From Sphingomonas sp. (GTDB lineage Bacteria > Pseudomonadota > Alphaproteobacteria > Sphingomonadales > Sphingomonadaceae): a DNA stretch of 52,498 bases. The notes below the pieces were generated by a model that was given only the letters and a program-made list of their open reading frames with translations, searched no databases and was not told where the DNA came from. Below are positions 33,595 through 42,761 of this stretch, piece after piece (the stretch's first letter is position 1; every line of letters starts with the position of its first letter). The stretch lies in the NCBI GenBank assembly GCA_019508115.1, contig JAEKMC010000070.1, forward strand, positions 1-52,498, read 5' to 3'. The translations under genes were made by a program, and so were the position numbers.

Positions 33595-35919
33595 ATGAAA
33601 TCTCATAAAGCGAGCCTCGCATTGTCGGCATCGTTGATCGCGCTGCTCATGACCCCGGCAACCGCGCATGCGCAATCCGCCGCTACGCCCGCTGACGACA
33701 AAAGTGGGCAGGAGGGGGACATCGTCATCACCGCCACGCGCCAGGACCTGCGCTTGAGTAAGGTTCCGATCAGCGTTGCCGCCTTCAGTGCCGAGACCAT
33801 GGACCGTCAGGGCGTTCGCAGTGTCGCCGATATCGCGCGGATCACGCCCGGCCTCACCTTCACCAGCGACACGTTCGGTGGCGACACGAGCAGCAATATC
33901 GCCATCCGCGGCGTGTCCTCGAGTTCAGGTGCCGCCACCACGGGCATCTATATCGACGACGTCGCCATCCAGATTCGCTCCAATGCGCAGACCGCGTTCG
34001 GTAGCGCCTTTCCGCGCGTGTTCGATCTGGATCGTATCGAGGTTCTGCGTGGACCCCAAGGTACGCTGTTCGGGGCCGGCGCGCAGGGCGGCGTGGTACG
34101 GTTCATCACACCCAGCCCAAGCCTGACCAAGACGTCGGTCTATGCGCGCACCGAACTTTCGGCGACCGAGCATGGCGATCCGAGCTATGAAGGTGGGGTC
34201 GCGCTCGGCGTGCCCTTGATCGAAGGAAAGGCCGGTCTGCGCGTCAGCGGCTATTATCGGCATGACGGCGGGTTCGTGGACCGCAAGCCGTTCAACGTAG
34301 GCACCCCCGACAGCACGGAAATCCACCCTGACGCCAACAGCAGTAATACGCTTGCGCTGCGCGGCGCAGCCGCCTTCCAGCTGTCGGATACGGTGCTGGT
34401 CACGCCATCGTTTTATTATCAGAGGGTCACGCTTAACGACACGGGCGCTCTATGGGGCAATTTGACCGACGCGAAGAGCGGACGGTTGGTGAACGGATAT
34501 TCGCTGCGGCAGAATGCCCGTGACCGCTTCCTTCTTCCCAGCCTTACCATCGCGGCCGACCTGGGCCCTGCGAAGCTGACGTCGGTCACCTCCTATTTCG
34601 ACCGCAAGGGCGCGGCCACGCAGGATTATACCAATCTGAATGCCGCCTTCATTTTCGATACGCCCTTCCCGTTCGTGCCCGGCTGGCAAGCCCCGGGAAC
34701 GGCTACGGCGCACCAAAAGGCCTTTTCACAAGAGGTTCGGCTGTCATCGGTCGATCCGGCCGCGCGCATACGCTGGACCGCCGGCGCTTATTACAGCCAC
34801 GCGCGCCAGATCGAGAGCATCAAGGTCGAGGATCTGACCGTCGCCAAATTGCTCCCGCTCGACAAGATTTTCGGCATCGGCGCGACCGATGGGCGCTACG
34901 TCTTCACCTCGGGCAATAACACGCTCGATCGGCAGTGGGCGCTGTTCGCGCAGGCGGATGTCAAGCTCACCGACAAATTGTCGGCCACGCTGGGTCTGCG
35001 CTACAGCAAGACGGAATTCGATTATTCGCGTAGTCTGGGCGGTCCGCTCAATTATTCGGGCAGCGGCCCCGAGACCGTCGTCACGACCGGCAAGCAGAAC
35101 TCCAAGCCGTTCACGCCGAAATTCGGTCTGTCCTATACGGTCGACGACAACAATCTGCTCTATGCTTCGGCGGCCAAGGGTTTCCGCGTGGGCGGCGTCA
35201 ATCCGCCGCTCTTTGCGAGCTGCCAGATCAAGAATCCGCCCGCGACTTTCGGCCCGGACACGACTTGGAGCTTCGAGGCGGGATCGAAGAACAAGCTGTT
35301 CGGCGGCGCGCTGCGCACCGAAGCCAGCGTCTTCTACATCAAGTGGGACAACATCCAGCAATTCGTGCTGGCCGGATGCGCAGGCAATGGCTTCCGCGAC
35401 AATATCGGTGCCGCCCGCAGCCGTGGCTTCGACCTGCAATTCTTCTTGCGCGCAAGTGACCGGCTGCAGTTCAGCGGGTCGATCGGCTATGTCGACGCGA
35501 AATTCACCAAGACGGTGGTCGTCAACCAGGTCCTCTTCGCGCGCAAGGGGGACGCGCTGGCGGGGCCACCCTGGCAGTTGGCCGGCAACGTCGATTACAG
35601 GATTCCGGCAGGCAATCACGAATTCTACCTGCACGCCGATGCCCGCCGCGCCAGCCATAACAATGGCCGCCTCGCCACCTATGACGATCCGACCGCGTCG
35701 GGTTTCGATCCCACATTGCGCTTCGATCCGGCGGTGACCGAAGTTGATCTACGCGCGGGTCTGCGGATCGGCGGGGTCGATGCGTCGCTGTTCGTCAACA
35801 ATCTGTTCGACGCGGCCCCGCTGCTGGCCAAGTCGCACGACACGGAGACGTCGCCGCTTTATTATTATCGCACCATTCGGCCCCGCACCTTGGGCCTGAC
35901 TGTCGGCTATCGCTATTGA
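33595..35919 (+). CDS. TonB-dependent outer-membrane receptor 2
   Basis: 774 residues from the ATG at 33595, with GGGAGG nine bases upstream; the earlier ATG at 33562 would spoil the signal peptide. The signal peptide (KSHKASLALSASLIALLMTPATAHAQ) is followed by the plug (GDIVITATRQDLRLSKVPISVAA..., IAIRGVSSSSG, IEVLRGPQGTLFGAGAQGG) and a barrel ending TLGLTVGYRY, the aromatic terminus needed for outer-membrane insertion. It is paralogous to receptor 1. It follows the oxygenase and transporter genes and has its own candidate operators for a MarR and for the second-class palindrome. It probably imports the aromatic substrate. Confidence 0.93.
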   Translation: MKSHKASLALSASLIALLMTPATAHAQSAATPADDKSGQEGDIVITATRQDLRLSKVPISVAAFSAETMDRQGVRSVADIARITPGLTFTSDTFGGDTSSNIAIRGVSSSSGAATTGIYIDDVAIQIRSNAQTAFGSAFPRVFDLDRIEVLRGPQGTLFGAGAQGGVVRFITPSPSLTKTSVYARTELSATEHGDPSYEGGVALGVPLIEGKAGLRVSGYYRHDGGFVDRKPFNVGTPDSTEIHPDANSSNTLALRGAAAFQLSDTVLVTPSFYYQRVTLNDTGALWGNLTDAKSGRLVNGYSLRQNARDRFLLPSLTIAADLGPAKLTSVTSYFDRKGAATQDYTNLNAAFIFDTPFPFVPGWQAPGTATAHQKAFSQEVRLSSVDPAARIRWTAGAYYSHARQIESIKVEDLTVAKLLPLDKIFGIGATDGRYVFTSGNNTLDRQWALFAQADVKLTDKLSATLGLRYSKTEFDYSRSLGGPLNYSGSGPETVVTTGKQNSKPFTPKFGLSYTVDDNNLLYASAAKGFRVGGVNPPLFASCQIKNPPATFGPDTTWSFEAGSKNKLFGGALRTEASVFYIKWDNIQQFVLAGCAGNGFRDNIGAARSRGFDLQFFLRASDRLQFSGSIGYVDAKFTKTVVVNQVLFARKGDALAGPPWQLAGNVDYRIPAGNHEFYLHADARRASHNNGRLATYDDPTASGFDPTLRFDPAVTEVDLRAGLRIGGVDASLFVNNLFDAAPLLAKSHDTETSPLYYYRTIRPRTLGLTVGYRY

Positions 35920-35930
35920 GGCCGGGGCAG

Positions 35931-35952
35931 GGGAGGGCGTTCGCGCCCTCCC
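35931..35952 (+). terminator. Hairpin terminator after receptor 2
   Basis: GGGAGGGCG and CGCCCTCCC make a perfect 9-bp stem with the tetraloop TTCG, starting 11 bp after the receptor 2 stop. It is followed by ACTTCCTTTG, a weak T-tract. It separates the receptor from the second MarR operon. Confidence 0.75.
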
Positions 35953-36014
35953 ACTTCCTTTGTGCCAGCCTGCTTAGGCTTCGTAACGGCAGACTCGCGA
36001 GAACAGGACGCCAA

Positions 36015-36569
36015 ATGCCACGCCGATCCGACAAGGCCCAGCCGATGCCGCCGAACAGCATGGACGCCCTCTATGCGCGCCCCGGCTTCATCATCCGGCG
36101 CGCGCACCAGATCGTCGCCGCCTTATTCGACGAAGCCGCGGCGGATCTCGGCATCACGACGACGCAGTACAGCGTGCTCCACACGCTGCGCGCCATGCCC
36201 GGCATGGACCAGATCAGCCTCTGCGCCCTGACCGGGATCGATCGTTCGACCGCCACCATGGTGCTGCGTCTGCTGGAGGGGAACGGTCTGATAACCCGTA
36301 CATCCGATCCGGCGGACAGACGGCGCAAGCTGCTCGATCTGACCGAACAGGGCGCCGCCCTGCTGCAAAAGGCCGAGCCGGTGACGCACGTCATCTCGGA
36401 CCAGATGCGGACCGTTCTCAGTGAACAGGAACTCTCCATGCTGAAAACTCTGCTGGGAAAGTTCGTCTCGGCATTCAACGGCCGGGTCCGCAATCCGCTG
36501 ATTGCGCGTGATGCTGTGCTTGGGGCGCCTCGGCAATCTGTGCGGCGTCGCAAAACGCAAAACGGCTGA
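36015..36569 (+). CDS. MarR family transcriptional regulator 2
   Basis: 184 residues from the ATG at 36015, which has AGGA seven bases upstream; the frame extends 5' to 35916 without protein-like sequence. The MarR fold is clear: RPGFIIRRAHQIVAALFDEAAADLGITTTQYSVLHTLRAMPG, SLCALTGIDRSTATMVLRLLEGNGLI and the wing RTSDPADRRRKLLDLTEQG. It is 48 bp ahead of the FAD monooxygenase gene on the same strand, unlike marR 1 which is divergent from its target. It probably controls the monooxygenase-esterase-hydrolase operon and itself. The two MarR proteins share little outside the fold, so they likely sense different aromatic ligands. Confidence 0.88.
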   Translation: MPRRSDKAQPMPPNSMDALYARPGFIIRRAHQIVAALFDEAAADLGITTTQYSVLHTLRAMPGMDQISLCALTGIDRSTATMVLRLLEGNGLITRTSDPADRRRKLLDLTEQGAALLQKAEPVTHVISDQMRTVLSEQELSMLKTLLGKFVSAFNGRVRNPLIARDAVLGAPRQSVRRRKTQNG

Positions 36570-36617
36570 CAGCCGGTCGCCCTTTCCTGTCCATTTGGCA
36601 CAATGGTTTGACATCTG

Positions 36618-38354
36618 ATGAACTCGACCGCTTCGCCCTCCTTCTCCGAACCTACCGCTGGCGAGCCGGCGCGCGGCGCATATGCCGCTTCGGTCCTGAT
36701 CGCCGGCGCCGGGCCGGTCGGACTCTGCCTCGCGCTTGACCTTGCCGGGCGCGGTATCGACGTGCTGGTGCTCGAGGAGCAGCCGGCTCGCCGGAACGGC
36801 ACGGCCCGCTGCAACCATGTCTCGTCGCGGACGATGGAGACATTCCACCGGCTGGGCTTCGCCACGGACGTCCGCGCCGTCGGTCTGCCGGACGACTACC
36901 CCAACGACGTCGTCGTCCGCACCCGCGCGACCGGGCGCGAGCTGACGCGGATCCCGATCCCCTGCCGCCGCGACCGCTTTTCCGACAATAGTGGGCCGGA
37001 CGGCTGGTGGCCGACCGCCGAGCCGCCGCATCGGGTGAACCAGATCTTCTTCGAGCCGATCTTGTTCGACCGGGCGGCGGCACATCCGCGGATCCGGATC
37101 ATCAACGATATGCGCCTCGAAAGCTTTTCACAGGACGCCGGGGGTGTGACCGTGCAAGCGACCGATCTGGCGCGCGGCGAAACCGTCACCCTGACGGGCC
37201 GCTATCTGATCGGCTGCGACGGCGGCGGCTCGATAGTCCGGCGGCAGATTTCGGCGCGGCTGGAGGGCGATGCCGAAATCCAGCGGGTCCAGTCCACCTT
37301 TTTCCGCGCGCCCGACCTGATCGACCGGCTGACCCCGCCCCATGCGTGGATGAGCTACCTCTATATCGGGTCGCGCGCGGGCAATCTGGTTGCGATCGAC
37401 GGGCGCGAGAAATGGCTGCTGCACAATTATCTGCTGCCCAGTGAGGCCGGCTTCGCCTCGGTCGATCGCGATGCCTGCCTGCGCGCGCTGCTCGGGGTGG
37501 GCGACGATTTCCGCTATGACGTGATCCGCGAGGAGGACTGGACCGGCCGCCGGCTCGTCGCCGACCGGTTTCGCGATCGGCGGGTCTTCATCTGCGGCGA
37601 CGCGGCCCATCTGTGGGTTCCCTATGCCGGCTATGGAATGAATGCCGGCATAGCCGACGCAATGAATCTGTCCTGGCTGCTCGCTGCTCATCTGAACGGA
37701 TGGGCGGGTGAAGCCATTCTCGATGCCTACGAGAATGAACGCCAGCCCATCACGGAGCAGGTCTCGCGTTTCGCCATGCGCCACGCCCAGCGGGCGATTT
37801 CCGAACGGCTCAACATCCCGCTTTCGATCGACGATGATGGGCCGGAAGCCGACGCCCTGCGCGCCGAGATCGGCGCCGAGGCATATCGCCTGCATGTGCA
37901 GCAATTCGCCTGCGCAGGCCTGAACTTCGGCTATTTCTATCCGGCCTCCCCGATCATCGCCTATGATGAGGAGGCTGCGCCCGCTTATACGATGTATGAT
38001 TATACGCCGTCGACGGTGCCTGGGTGCCGCACACCCCATTTCTTCCTCGCCGACGGCCGTTCGCTCTATGATGCGCTCGGCCCCGAATATAGCCTGATCC
38101 GCTTCGATCCCGACGTGCCGGTCGCGTCGCTGCTGAATGAGGCCGATCGTCGCGGGTTGCCGATCCAGCTGCTCGACGTCCCGCGTTCGGAACGACCCGA
38201 CGTCTATCGCCACGACCTGCTGCTCAGCCGGCCCGACCTGCATGTCGCGTGGCGCGGTGACGCGCTTCCCTCCGACATAGCGGGGCTGGTTGCCAGGATC
38301 AGTGGCGCGGCACTCACCGAAAGCGAAGCCGGCGGGGACGCTTCGGCGGCATAA
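36618..38354 (+). CDS. FAD-dependent aromatic monooxygenase (PheA/TfdB/MhpA type)
   Basis: 578 residues. The N-terminal FAD site ASVLIAGAGPVGLCLALDLAGRG (GxGxxG), the GCDGGGSIVRRQ motif (DG fingerprint) and RVFICGDAAHLWVPYAGYGMNAGIADAMNLSW (GD fingerprint) place it in the class A flavoprotein hydroxylases. These use NAD(P)H and O2 to hydroxylate a phenolic ring. The C-terminal thioredoxin-like part fits the phenol hydroxylase/3-(3-hydroxyphenyl)propionate hydroxylase group. It is first in an operon with a carboxylesterase and a beta-lactamase-fold hydrolase. The substrate is unknown; a hydroxylated aromatic acid or amide released by the hydrolases is plausible. Confidence 0.9.
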   Translation: MNSTASPSFSEPTAGEPARGAYAASVLIAGAGPVGLCLALDLAGRGIDVLVLEEQPARRNGTARCNHVSSRTMETFHRLGFATDVRAVGLPDDYPNDVVVRTRATGRELTRIPIPCRRDRFSDNSGPDGWWPTAEPPHRVNQIFFEPILFDRAAAHPRIRIINDMRLESFSQDAGGVTVQATDLARGETVTLTGRYLIGCDGGGSIVRRQISARLEGDAEIQRVQSTFFRAPDLIDRLTPPHAWMSYLYIGSRAGNLVAIDGREKWLLHNYLLPSEAGFASVDRDACLRALLGVGDDFRYDVIREEDWTGRRLVADRFRDRRVFICGDAAHLWVPYAGYGMNAGIADAMNLSWLLAAHLNGWAGEAILDAYENERQPITEQVSRFAMRHAQRAISERLNIPLSIDDDGPEADALRAEIGAEAYRLHVQQFACAGLNFGYFYPASPIIAYDEEAAPAYTMYDYTPSTVPGCRTPHFFLADGRSLYDALGPEYSLIRFDPDVPVASLLNEADRRGLPIQLLDVPRSERPDVYRHDLLLSRPDLHVAWRGDALPSDIAGLVARISGAALTESEAGGDASAA

Positions 38355-38372
38355 AGCAAGGAGAGACGAGCG

Positions 38373-40028
38373 GTGGAGATGGAACGTCGGCATTTTCTGG
38401 CAGCGCTTTCCGCGTCTGCGGTCGTGACATGCCCGGCGGCCCTGCTCGCCGCCACCGGACCGAGTATGGCGCGGACGCGCCATGGTCCCGTGGTCGGGCG
38501 GTTCATAGGTGGCGTGCACGCCTTCAAGGGCGTGCGCTACGGGGCATCGACCGCGGACGGGGGGCGGTTCAGGCCGTCGCGGCCGCCCAGACCGTGGACC
38601 AAGCCGGCCCCGGCCTTTGGCGACGGTCCCGCCAGTCCGCAGTCGGAGCCGGGCGCCAAGTCTACCCGGCGGCAGCCGGTCCCGGAAAGCGAGGATTGTC
38701 TCACGCTCGACGTGTGGACGCCGGCACTGCGCGACGGTGGCAAGCGGCCCGTCATGGTCTGGCTGCATGGCGGCGGGCTGTGGCGTAGTTCGGCGGCCGG
38801 CGCGTTCCAGTCGGGCCAGCGGCTCGCCGCCAACAATGATGTCGTGATGGTCAGCCCCAATCACCGGCTGGGCCTGTTGGGCTTTGCCTACCTGCAGGAA
38901 TTCGATCCCGCCTTTGCCGGATCGGCCAGCGCGGGCATGCTTGATCTCGTTCTGGCGCTCCAATGGGTGCGCGACAATATCGAGGAGTTTGGCGGCGATC
39001 CCGCCAATGTCACGATCTTCGGCCAATCCGGCGGCGGCCAGAAGGTGTCGCTGTTGATGGCGATGCCGGCGGCGCAGGGGCTGTTCCACAAGGCGATCAT
39101 CCAGAGCGGTCCCGCACCGGTGGCGCTGGAGGCGCCCTATGGCCGCGAGCTGGCATCACGCCTGCTCCACTTGCTCGATGTGCCGGAAAAGCGCGCGCGT
39201 GACCTGCAGCATGTCCCGCTCCGTCGCCTCATGACGGCCTATTACCGGCTGTTCCACGAAATCGGCGGCTTCGGTGTGCTCGGCATCATCCAGGATTTCG
39301 CGCCGGTCGTGGATGGGATCACGCTGCCGCAGCACCCCTTCTGGAACGGTGCGTCGCCGCTGTCGCGCGACATTCCCCTGATCATCGGCACCACGCGTAC
39401 CGAGATGACCGAATACACGCTTCAGCTCGATCCCGATGCCCCGAAGCGCGATTTTGCCGGAGTCTCCGATCATCTGCGCCCGCTGTTCGGCGCGGATGCG
39501 CAGGGCATAGTCGATCATTATCGTGCGGCCCATCCCGGCGCAGGCCCATGGGAAGTGGACCAGCTCATCCGCTCCGACTGGCCGACCCGGTTCTTCTCGC
39601 GGCGCATTGCCGATGCCCAGGCGCGCCTGAAGGGTGCACCCGTCTGGATGTATCGCATGGATTGGTCGACCAGGGCGGATAATGGCCTGCTCATGTCGCC
39701 GCACGCCATCGACATACCTTTCGTGCTCGACACGGTGGGGACCGAACTCACCCGCCCCGGCCAGGAAGAGGAACAACGCCAGATGGTGCGACAGATGAGT
39801 GGTGCCTGGGTTTCCTTCGCGCGCGACGGCCGCCCCCATGGCGATGCCTTTCCGCACTGGGTTCCCTATGAGCCCGAACGCAGGGCTACCTTGCTGTTCG
39901 ACACACGCAGCCGGATGGCGGACGATCCCGATGGAGGAGATCTCGACCGCATCGCCGCGGGATTGCCCCATTATCGGGCTGTCGCCGGAGGCGTTACCTC
40001 TCCCACGTCCCGAGGGCTCGTCCAATGA
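38373..40028 (+). CDS. Type B carboxylesterase/lipase family protein, probably exported
   Basis: 551 residues. ERRHFLAALSASAVVTCPAALLAA is a twin-arginine-like export signal. The alpha/beta hydrolase of the carboxylesterase type B family shows VMVWLHGGGLW (oxyanion hole) and the nucleophile Ser at about 219 in FGQSGGGQKVS, then the Glu and His of the triad further on. These enzymes split esters, and some amides or carbamates. I use the GTG at 38373 because GGAG lies about nine bases upstream; an ATG at 38379 is also in frame. The stop overlaps the next gene (ATGA). It may release the aromatic acid from an ester conjugate. Confidence 0.88.
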   Translation: MEMERRHFLAALSASAVVTCPAALLAATGPSMARTRHGPVVGRFIGGVHAFKGVRYGASTADGGRFRPSRPPRPWTKPAPAFGDGPASPQSEPGAKSTRRQPVPESEDCLTLDVWTPALRDGGKRPVMVWLHGGGLWRSSAAGAFQSGQRLAANNDVVMVSPNHRLGLLGFAYLQEFDPAFAGSASAGMLDLVLALQWVRDNIEEFGGDPANVTIFGQSGGGQKVSLLMAMPAAQGLFHKAIIQSGPAPVALEAPYGRELASRLLHLLDVPEKRARDLQHVPLRRLMTAYYRLFHEIGGFGVLGIIQDFAPVVDGITLPQHPFWNGASPLSRDIPLIIGTTRTEMTEYTLQLDPDAPKRDFAGVSDHLRPLFGADAQGIVDHYRAAHPGAGPWEVDQLIRSDWPTRFFSRRIADAQARLKGAPVWMYRMDWSTRADNGLLMSPHAIDIPFVLDTVGTELTRPGQEEEQRQMVRQMSGAWVSFARDGRPHGDAFPHWVPYEPERRATLLFDTRSRMADDPDGGDLDRIAAGLPHYRAVAGGVTSPTSRGLVQ

Positions 40029-41236
40029 ACCATTGCCTGATCCGGTTGCTCGTGTGCGCCGGCCTCCTCTCCTCCGCAACCGCGCCGGGGGCCGCCGCGA
40101 CCGACCAGGCGCCGCCATCGGCGGCGGTGCGCGCCTATCGGATGCATATGTTCGACGAGCCGGTGCGGACGCTCGCCAACCGTTCGATCGCGCTGATGTT
40201 CAATACGGCGCCGATCAAGGCCGGCGGGAAGGCGATGCCGCTGCCGAGTAAACCCGCCCCGCTCAACTTCAGCTATGATTACGACGGCAAGACCCACCCG
40301 GCTACCGACATCGTGGAGCGGACCTCCACTGACGGGCTGCTGATCATCAAGAAGGGGGTGATTGTCTACGAAGGCTACTTCAACCGCGCCGGGCCGGACA
40401 CGCATCTCAATTCCTATTCGATGGCGAAGTCGATGAACGCGATTATGATCGGGCTTGCGCTTAAGCAGCGCCTGATCGGATCAGTGGGCGATCCGGTGAC
40501 GCGCTACATTCCGGAGCTACGCGGCACGGGTTATGACAGCGCGACCATCCGCGATCTCATGGAGATGCGTTCAGGCGCCGCCTGGGATGAGAATTTCTTC
40601 AAGCCCGGCACGTCGGCTTATGAGGCGCATGTCGCGTCCTGGGTGGAGGAGCGTGCGCGTTACACCGATGGCGCGCTGAAGACGGTGCGCGAGCATCAGC
40701 CTGGTACCTATTTCCGCTACAACAGCATGGACGCCGCGGTCGTGGGTTGGGTCGTCGAACGTGCGGCTGGCATGCCGGTCAGTCGCTTCATGAGCCAGCG
40801 CCTCTGGAGCCAGGCCGGCATGGAGGAGGACGCCTTCTACATCATCGACGGTCCTCCTGGTATTGGTCGGGAGTTCACGGCCGGCGGCTTCAATGCAGTC
40901 CTGCGCGATTATGGCCGCCTCGGCCTGCTCATGCTCAACAACGGGCGGATGAATGGGCGCGATTTCTTCCCCGCCGATTTCGTTGCCAATCTCAGCCGCG
41001 ACATTCCCACCAGCGGCGAAGACGGTCTAGGCTATGGCTGGTTCTGGTGGACGGTGCGCGGCACGCGGGCAGTGACCGCGCTGGGAGGGGAGGGGCAATA
41101 TATCTTCTTCGACCCCGACACCCAGACAGTCATCGTCAAGATGAGCCATGGGCCGGTCGGCCCGCCGGCGGAACCGATCCAGGCCGAGACCGTCGCTTTC
41201 CTCAAGGCGGCATCGCAATGGGATGGCCGGCCCTGA
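40025..41236 (+). CDS. Serine hydrolase of the class C beta-lactamase fold (6-aminohexanoate-dimer hydrolase/EstB-like)
   Basis: 403 residues. The signal peptide is MNHCLIRLLVCAGLLSSATAPGAAA. The catalytic SxxK motif is SMAK (Ser about 132, Lys about 135), and a Tyr in RYNS (about 232) supplies the third residue, as in EstB and NylB. FAAGG/DYGRLGLLML and GYGWFWWTV segments complete the fold. This family includes esterases, amidases and nylon-oligomer hydrolases and is not a typical resistance beta-lactamase. It is coupled to the preceding esterase gene, so the operon carries two periplasmic hydrolases of different folds behind an aromatic hydroxylase, suggesting an ester or amide conjugate substrate. 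Confidence 0.87.
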   Translation: MNHCLIRLLVCAGLLSSATAPGAAATDQAPPSAAVRAYRMHMFDEPVRTLANRSIALMFNTAPIKAGGKAMPLPSKPAPLNFSYDYDGKTHPATDIVERTSTDGLLIIKKGVIVYEGYFNRAGPDTHLNSYSMAKSMNAIMIGLALKQRLIGSVGDPVTRYIPELRGTGYDSATIRDLMEMRSGAAWDENFFKPGTSAYEAHVASWVEERARYTDGALKTVREHQPGTYFRYNSMDAAVVGWVVERAAGMPVSRFMSQRLWSQAGMEEDAFYIIDGPPGIGREFTAGGFNAVLRDYGRLGLLMLNNGRMNGRDFFPADFVANLSRDIPTSGEDGLGYGWFWWTVRGTRAVTALGGEGQYIFFDPDTQTVIVKMSHGPVGPPAEPIQAETVAFLKAASQWDGRP

Positions 41237-41249
41237 CGCGCGGCGCGTT

Positions 41250-42098
41250 TTATTGTCCGAGGTCGCGGATCAGGGAAATGCGGCCGTGCCGGAGGCCGTA
41301 GACCAGCGCACCGCTCAGTTCGAGCTGGTCCCCGGCAGCCAGCACCCGTGACGGCAATTTGACCTCACCATAGGCGGTGAGGCGGTTGGTAAGCGCGGCT
41401 GCCATCAGGCCACTTTCGGAATCGATGACGAGACGCCGTACGGTGAGGTGCTCGGCCAGTTCCTTCCGCAACCCCCGATAGAGGCCGAGGATGCCCCTAC
41501 GCCCCCTGATCGGCATGCGAGCCGGCATTGCCGCGAAAATCACGTCGGGGGTGTAATATCTAACGAACCGCTCATCGAAGCGCCCGAAAAGATCGAGATA
41601 GTCGCGGAATTTCTCCGCCGTCATGCGGTCGAGGGATACGGTTGCGGGAAGTGGTGCGCCGGTGGGGCGTGGACGCCTGGGTAGTGTCTCCTGTCTGCCG
41701 GGAATGAAGCGGGCCGCTTCCGGCGCCCGCACAATCGAGTCTATCCGCCCTTCTTGCATCCGTCCAAACACCATGATGGCGGATCTGACGGGTGCGGGTT
41801 CCACGCTTTGCAATTCGGCAGCCCAATGTCGGCCATCGTCATCCAGCAGCTGCGACCGAAGCTGCCAGCGCGTGTCCGCCCATAATTGCTCGGCGGTTTC
41901 GTCGACAATGTCGTGCGCATGGTACCGGACGAAGTTGGGATTCCCCTGTATCCGCAGCTTCAAATAGTCCTGCAATTGCCGCCGGGTTCTAGCCTGCAGC
42001 GTCGCGTCCGGCGCTATCGGCTGGGCGTGCGCCGCGGCCAATGCGCCGGCGAGGCCCATACCCATCAAGGCAACAAGGCGCCGACGTGTGCGATTCAC
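41250..42098 (-). CDS. Exported SnoaL/NTF2-like protein, long form
   Basis: 282 residues from the GTG at 42098, which starts VNRTRRRLVALMGMGLAGALAAAHA, a good signal peptide; the open frame further 5' overlaps the next gene and is not protein-like. The C-terminal 120 residues (MTAEKFRDYLDLFGRFDERFVRYYTPDVIF...) form a SnoaL/NTF2-like alpha+beta cone; the N-terminal 120 residues are divergent and may be a degenerate second copy. SnoaL-like proteins include cyclases, isomerases and binding proteins; no catalytic residues can be named. It follows its shorter paralogue by five bases and is convergent with the beta-lactamase-fold gene (13 bp apart). Confidence 0.72.
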   Translation of the reverse strand: MNRTRRRLVALMGMGLAGALAAAHAQPIAPDATLQARTRRQLQDYLKLRIQGNPNFVRYHAHDIVDETAEQLWADTRWQLRSQLLDDDGRHWAAELQSVEPAPVRSAIMVFGRMQEGRIDSIVRAPEAARFIPGRQETLPRRPRPTGAPLPATVSLDRMTAEKFRDYLDLFGRFDERFVRYYTPDVIFAAMPARMPIRGRRGILGLYRGLRKELAEHLTVRRLVIDSESGLMAAALTNRLTAYGEVKLPSRVLAAGDQLELSGALVYGLRHGRISLIRDLGQ

Positions 42099-42103
42099 GC
42101 TGA

Positions 42104-42616
42104 TTATGGGATGTTCTCCTGGCCCGCGCGGACCCGATATCTGCCCTCGGCGGCCCCCCGGATCGTCGTGATCAGGCCATCCTTCAGCGTATAGACGATG
42201 GTCCCGTCGACGATGAGGGCCTCTCCCTTCGCAAAGGTTGATCCGCGCCAGACGACGCCGTTCCGGCGCGCCTCCAGTCGTACCCGCATTTCGACCATCA
42301 TGATCCGGCCATTGCCGTCTATGGCTGTCGCAAGCGGCGTTATCGTCTCGGCAAAGTCCCGCCAGATATCGGCATACCATTTGATTATGGCCTGCCGCCC
42401 CTTGAGCAGGCCGCCGGTCGTCCCTTTGTCGAACAGCACGTCGGGCTGATAATAGAGGAGGAAATCGGGATCCTGCGTGTTGAACAAGGCGACATAGCGC
42501 TGGAACTTTTCGCGGCTCATCGCCGGCGCCTGGGCGGTATGGCCGGCAACGGCCGGCGGCCGGGCGTCAGCCTGCAAGCCTGTGATGAGGAGCATGCCGG
42601 CGAGCCATGCCCTCAT
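42104..42616 (-). CDS. Exported SnoaL/NTF2-like protein, short form
   Basis: 170 residues from the ATG at 42616, which has GGGA six bases upstream and begins MRAWLAGMLLITGLQADARP, a signal peptide. The rest (SREKFQRYVALFNTQDPDFLLYYQPDVLF...) is one SnoaL/NTF2-like domain, clearly related to the C-terminal half of the following gene (EKF..Y..LF......F..YY.PDV.F). The two look like a tandem duplication. They lie downstream of the PuuA-like synthetase gene on the same strand but 145 bp away, so they may form their own unit. Function unknown; a periplasmic ligand-binding or isomerase role is possible. Confidence 0.75.
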   Translation of the reverse strand: MRAWLAGMLLITGLQADARPPAVAGHTAQAPAMSREKFQRYVALFNTQDPDFLLYYQPDVLFDKGTTGGLLKGRQAIIKWYADIWRDFAETITPLATAIDGNGRIMMVEMRVRLEARRNGVVWRGSTFAKGEALIVDGTIVYTLKDGLITTIRGAAEGRYRVRAGQENIP

Positions 42617-42761
42617 CCCATATCCCATCTGACCGCACCGGCTAACTGGTGATCCGCCCGGCGCCCCGCAGCGGGTCGCGTGCCGATCCCTTGGGCTTTG
42701 TACGGAACGGCGGCCTGGGATCCACGGCTTCCAAAGCCGCGAGGCCGACCGGATCTTGCCA

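Noticed and set aside
37128-39089. 653-codon open frame on the minus strand
   Set aside because: Antisense to the FAD monooxygenase and carboxylesterase genes, which have complete catalytic motifs.
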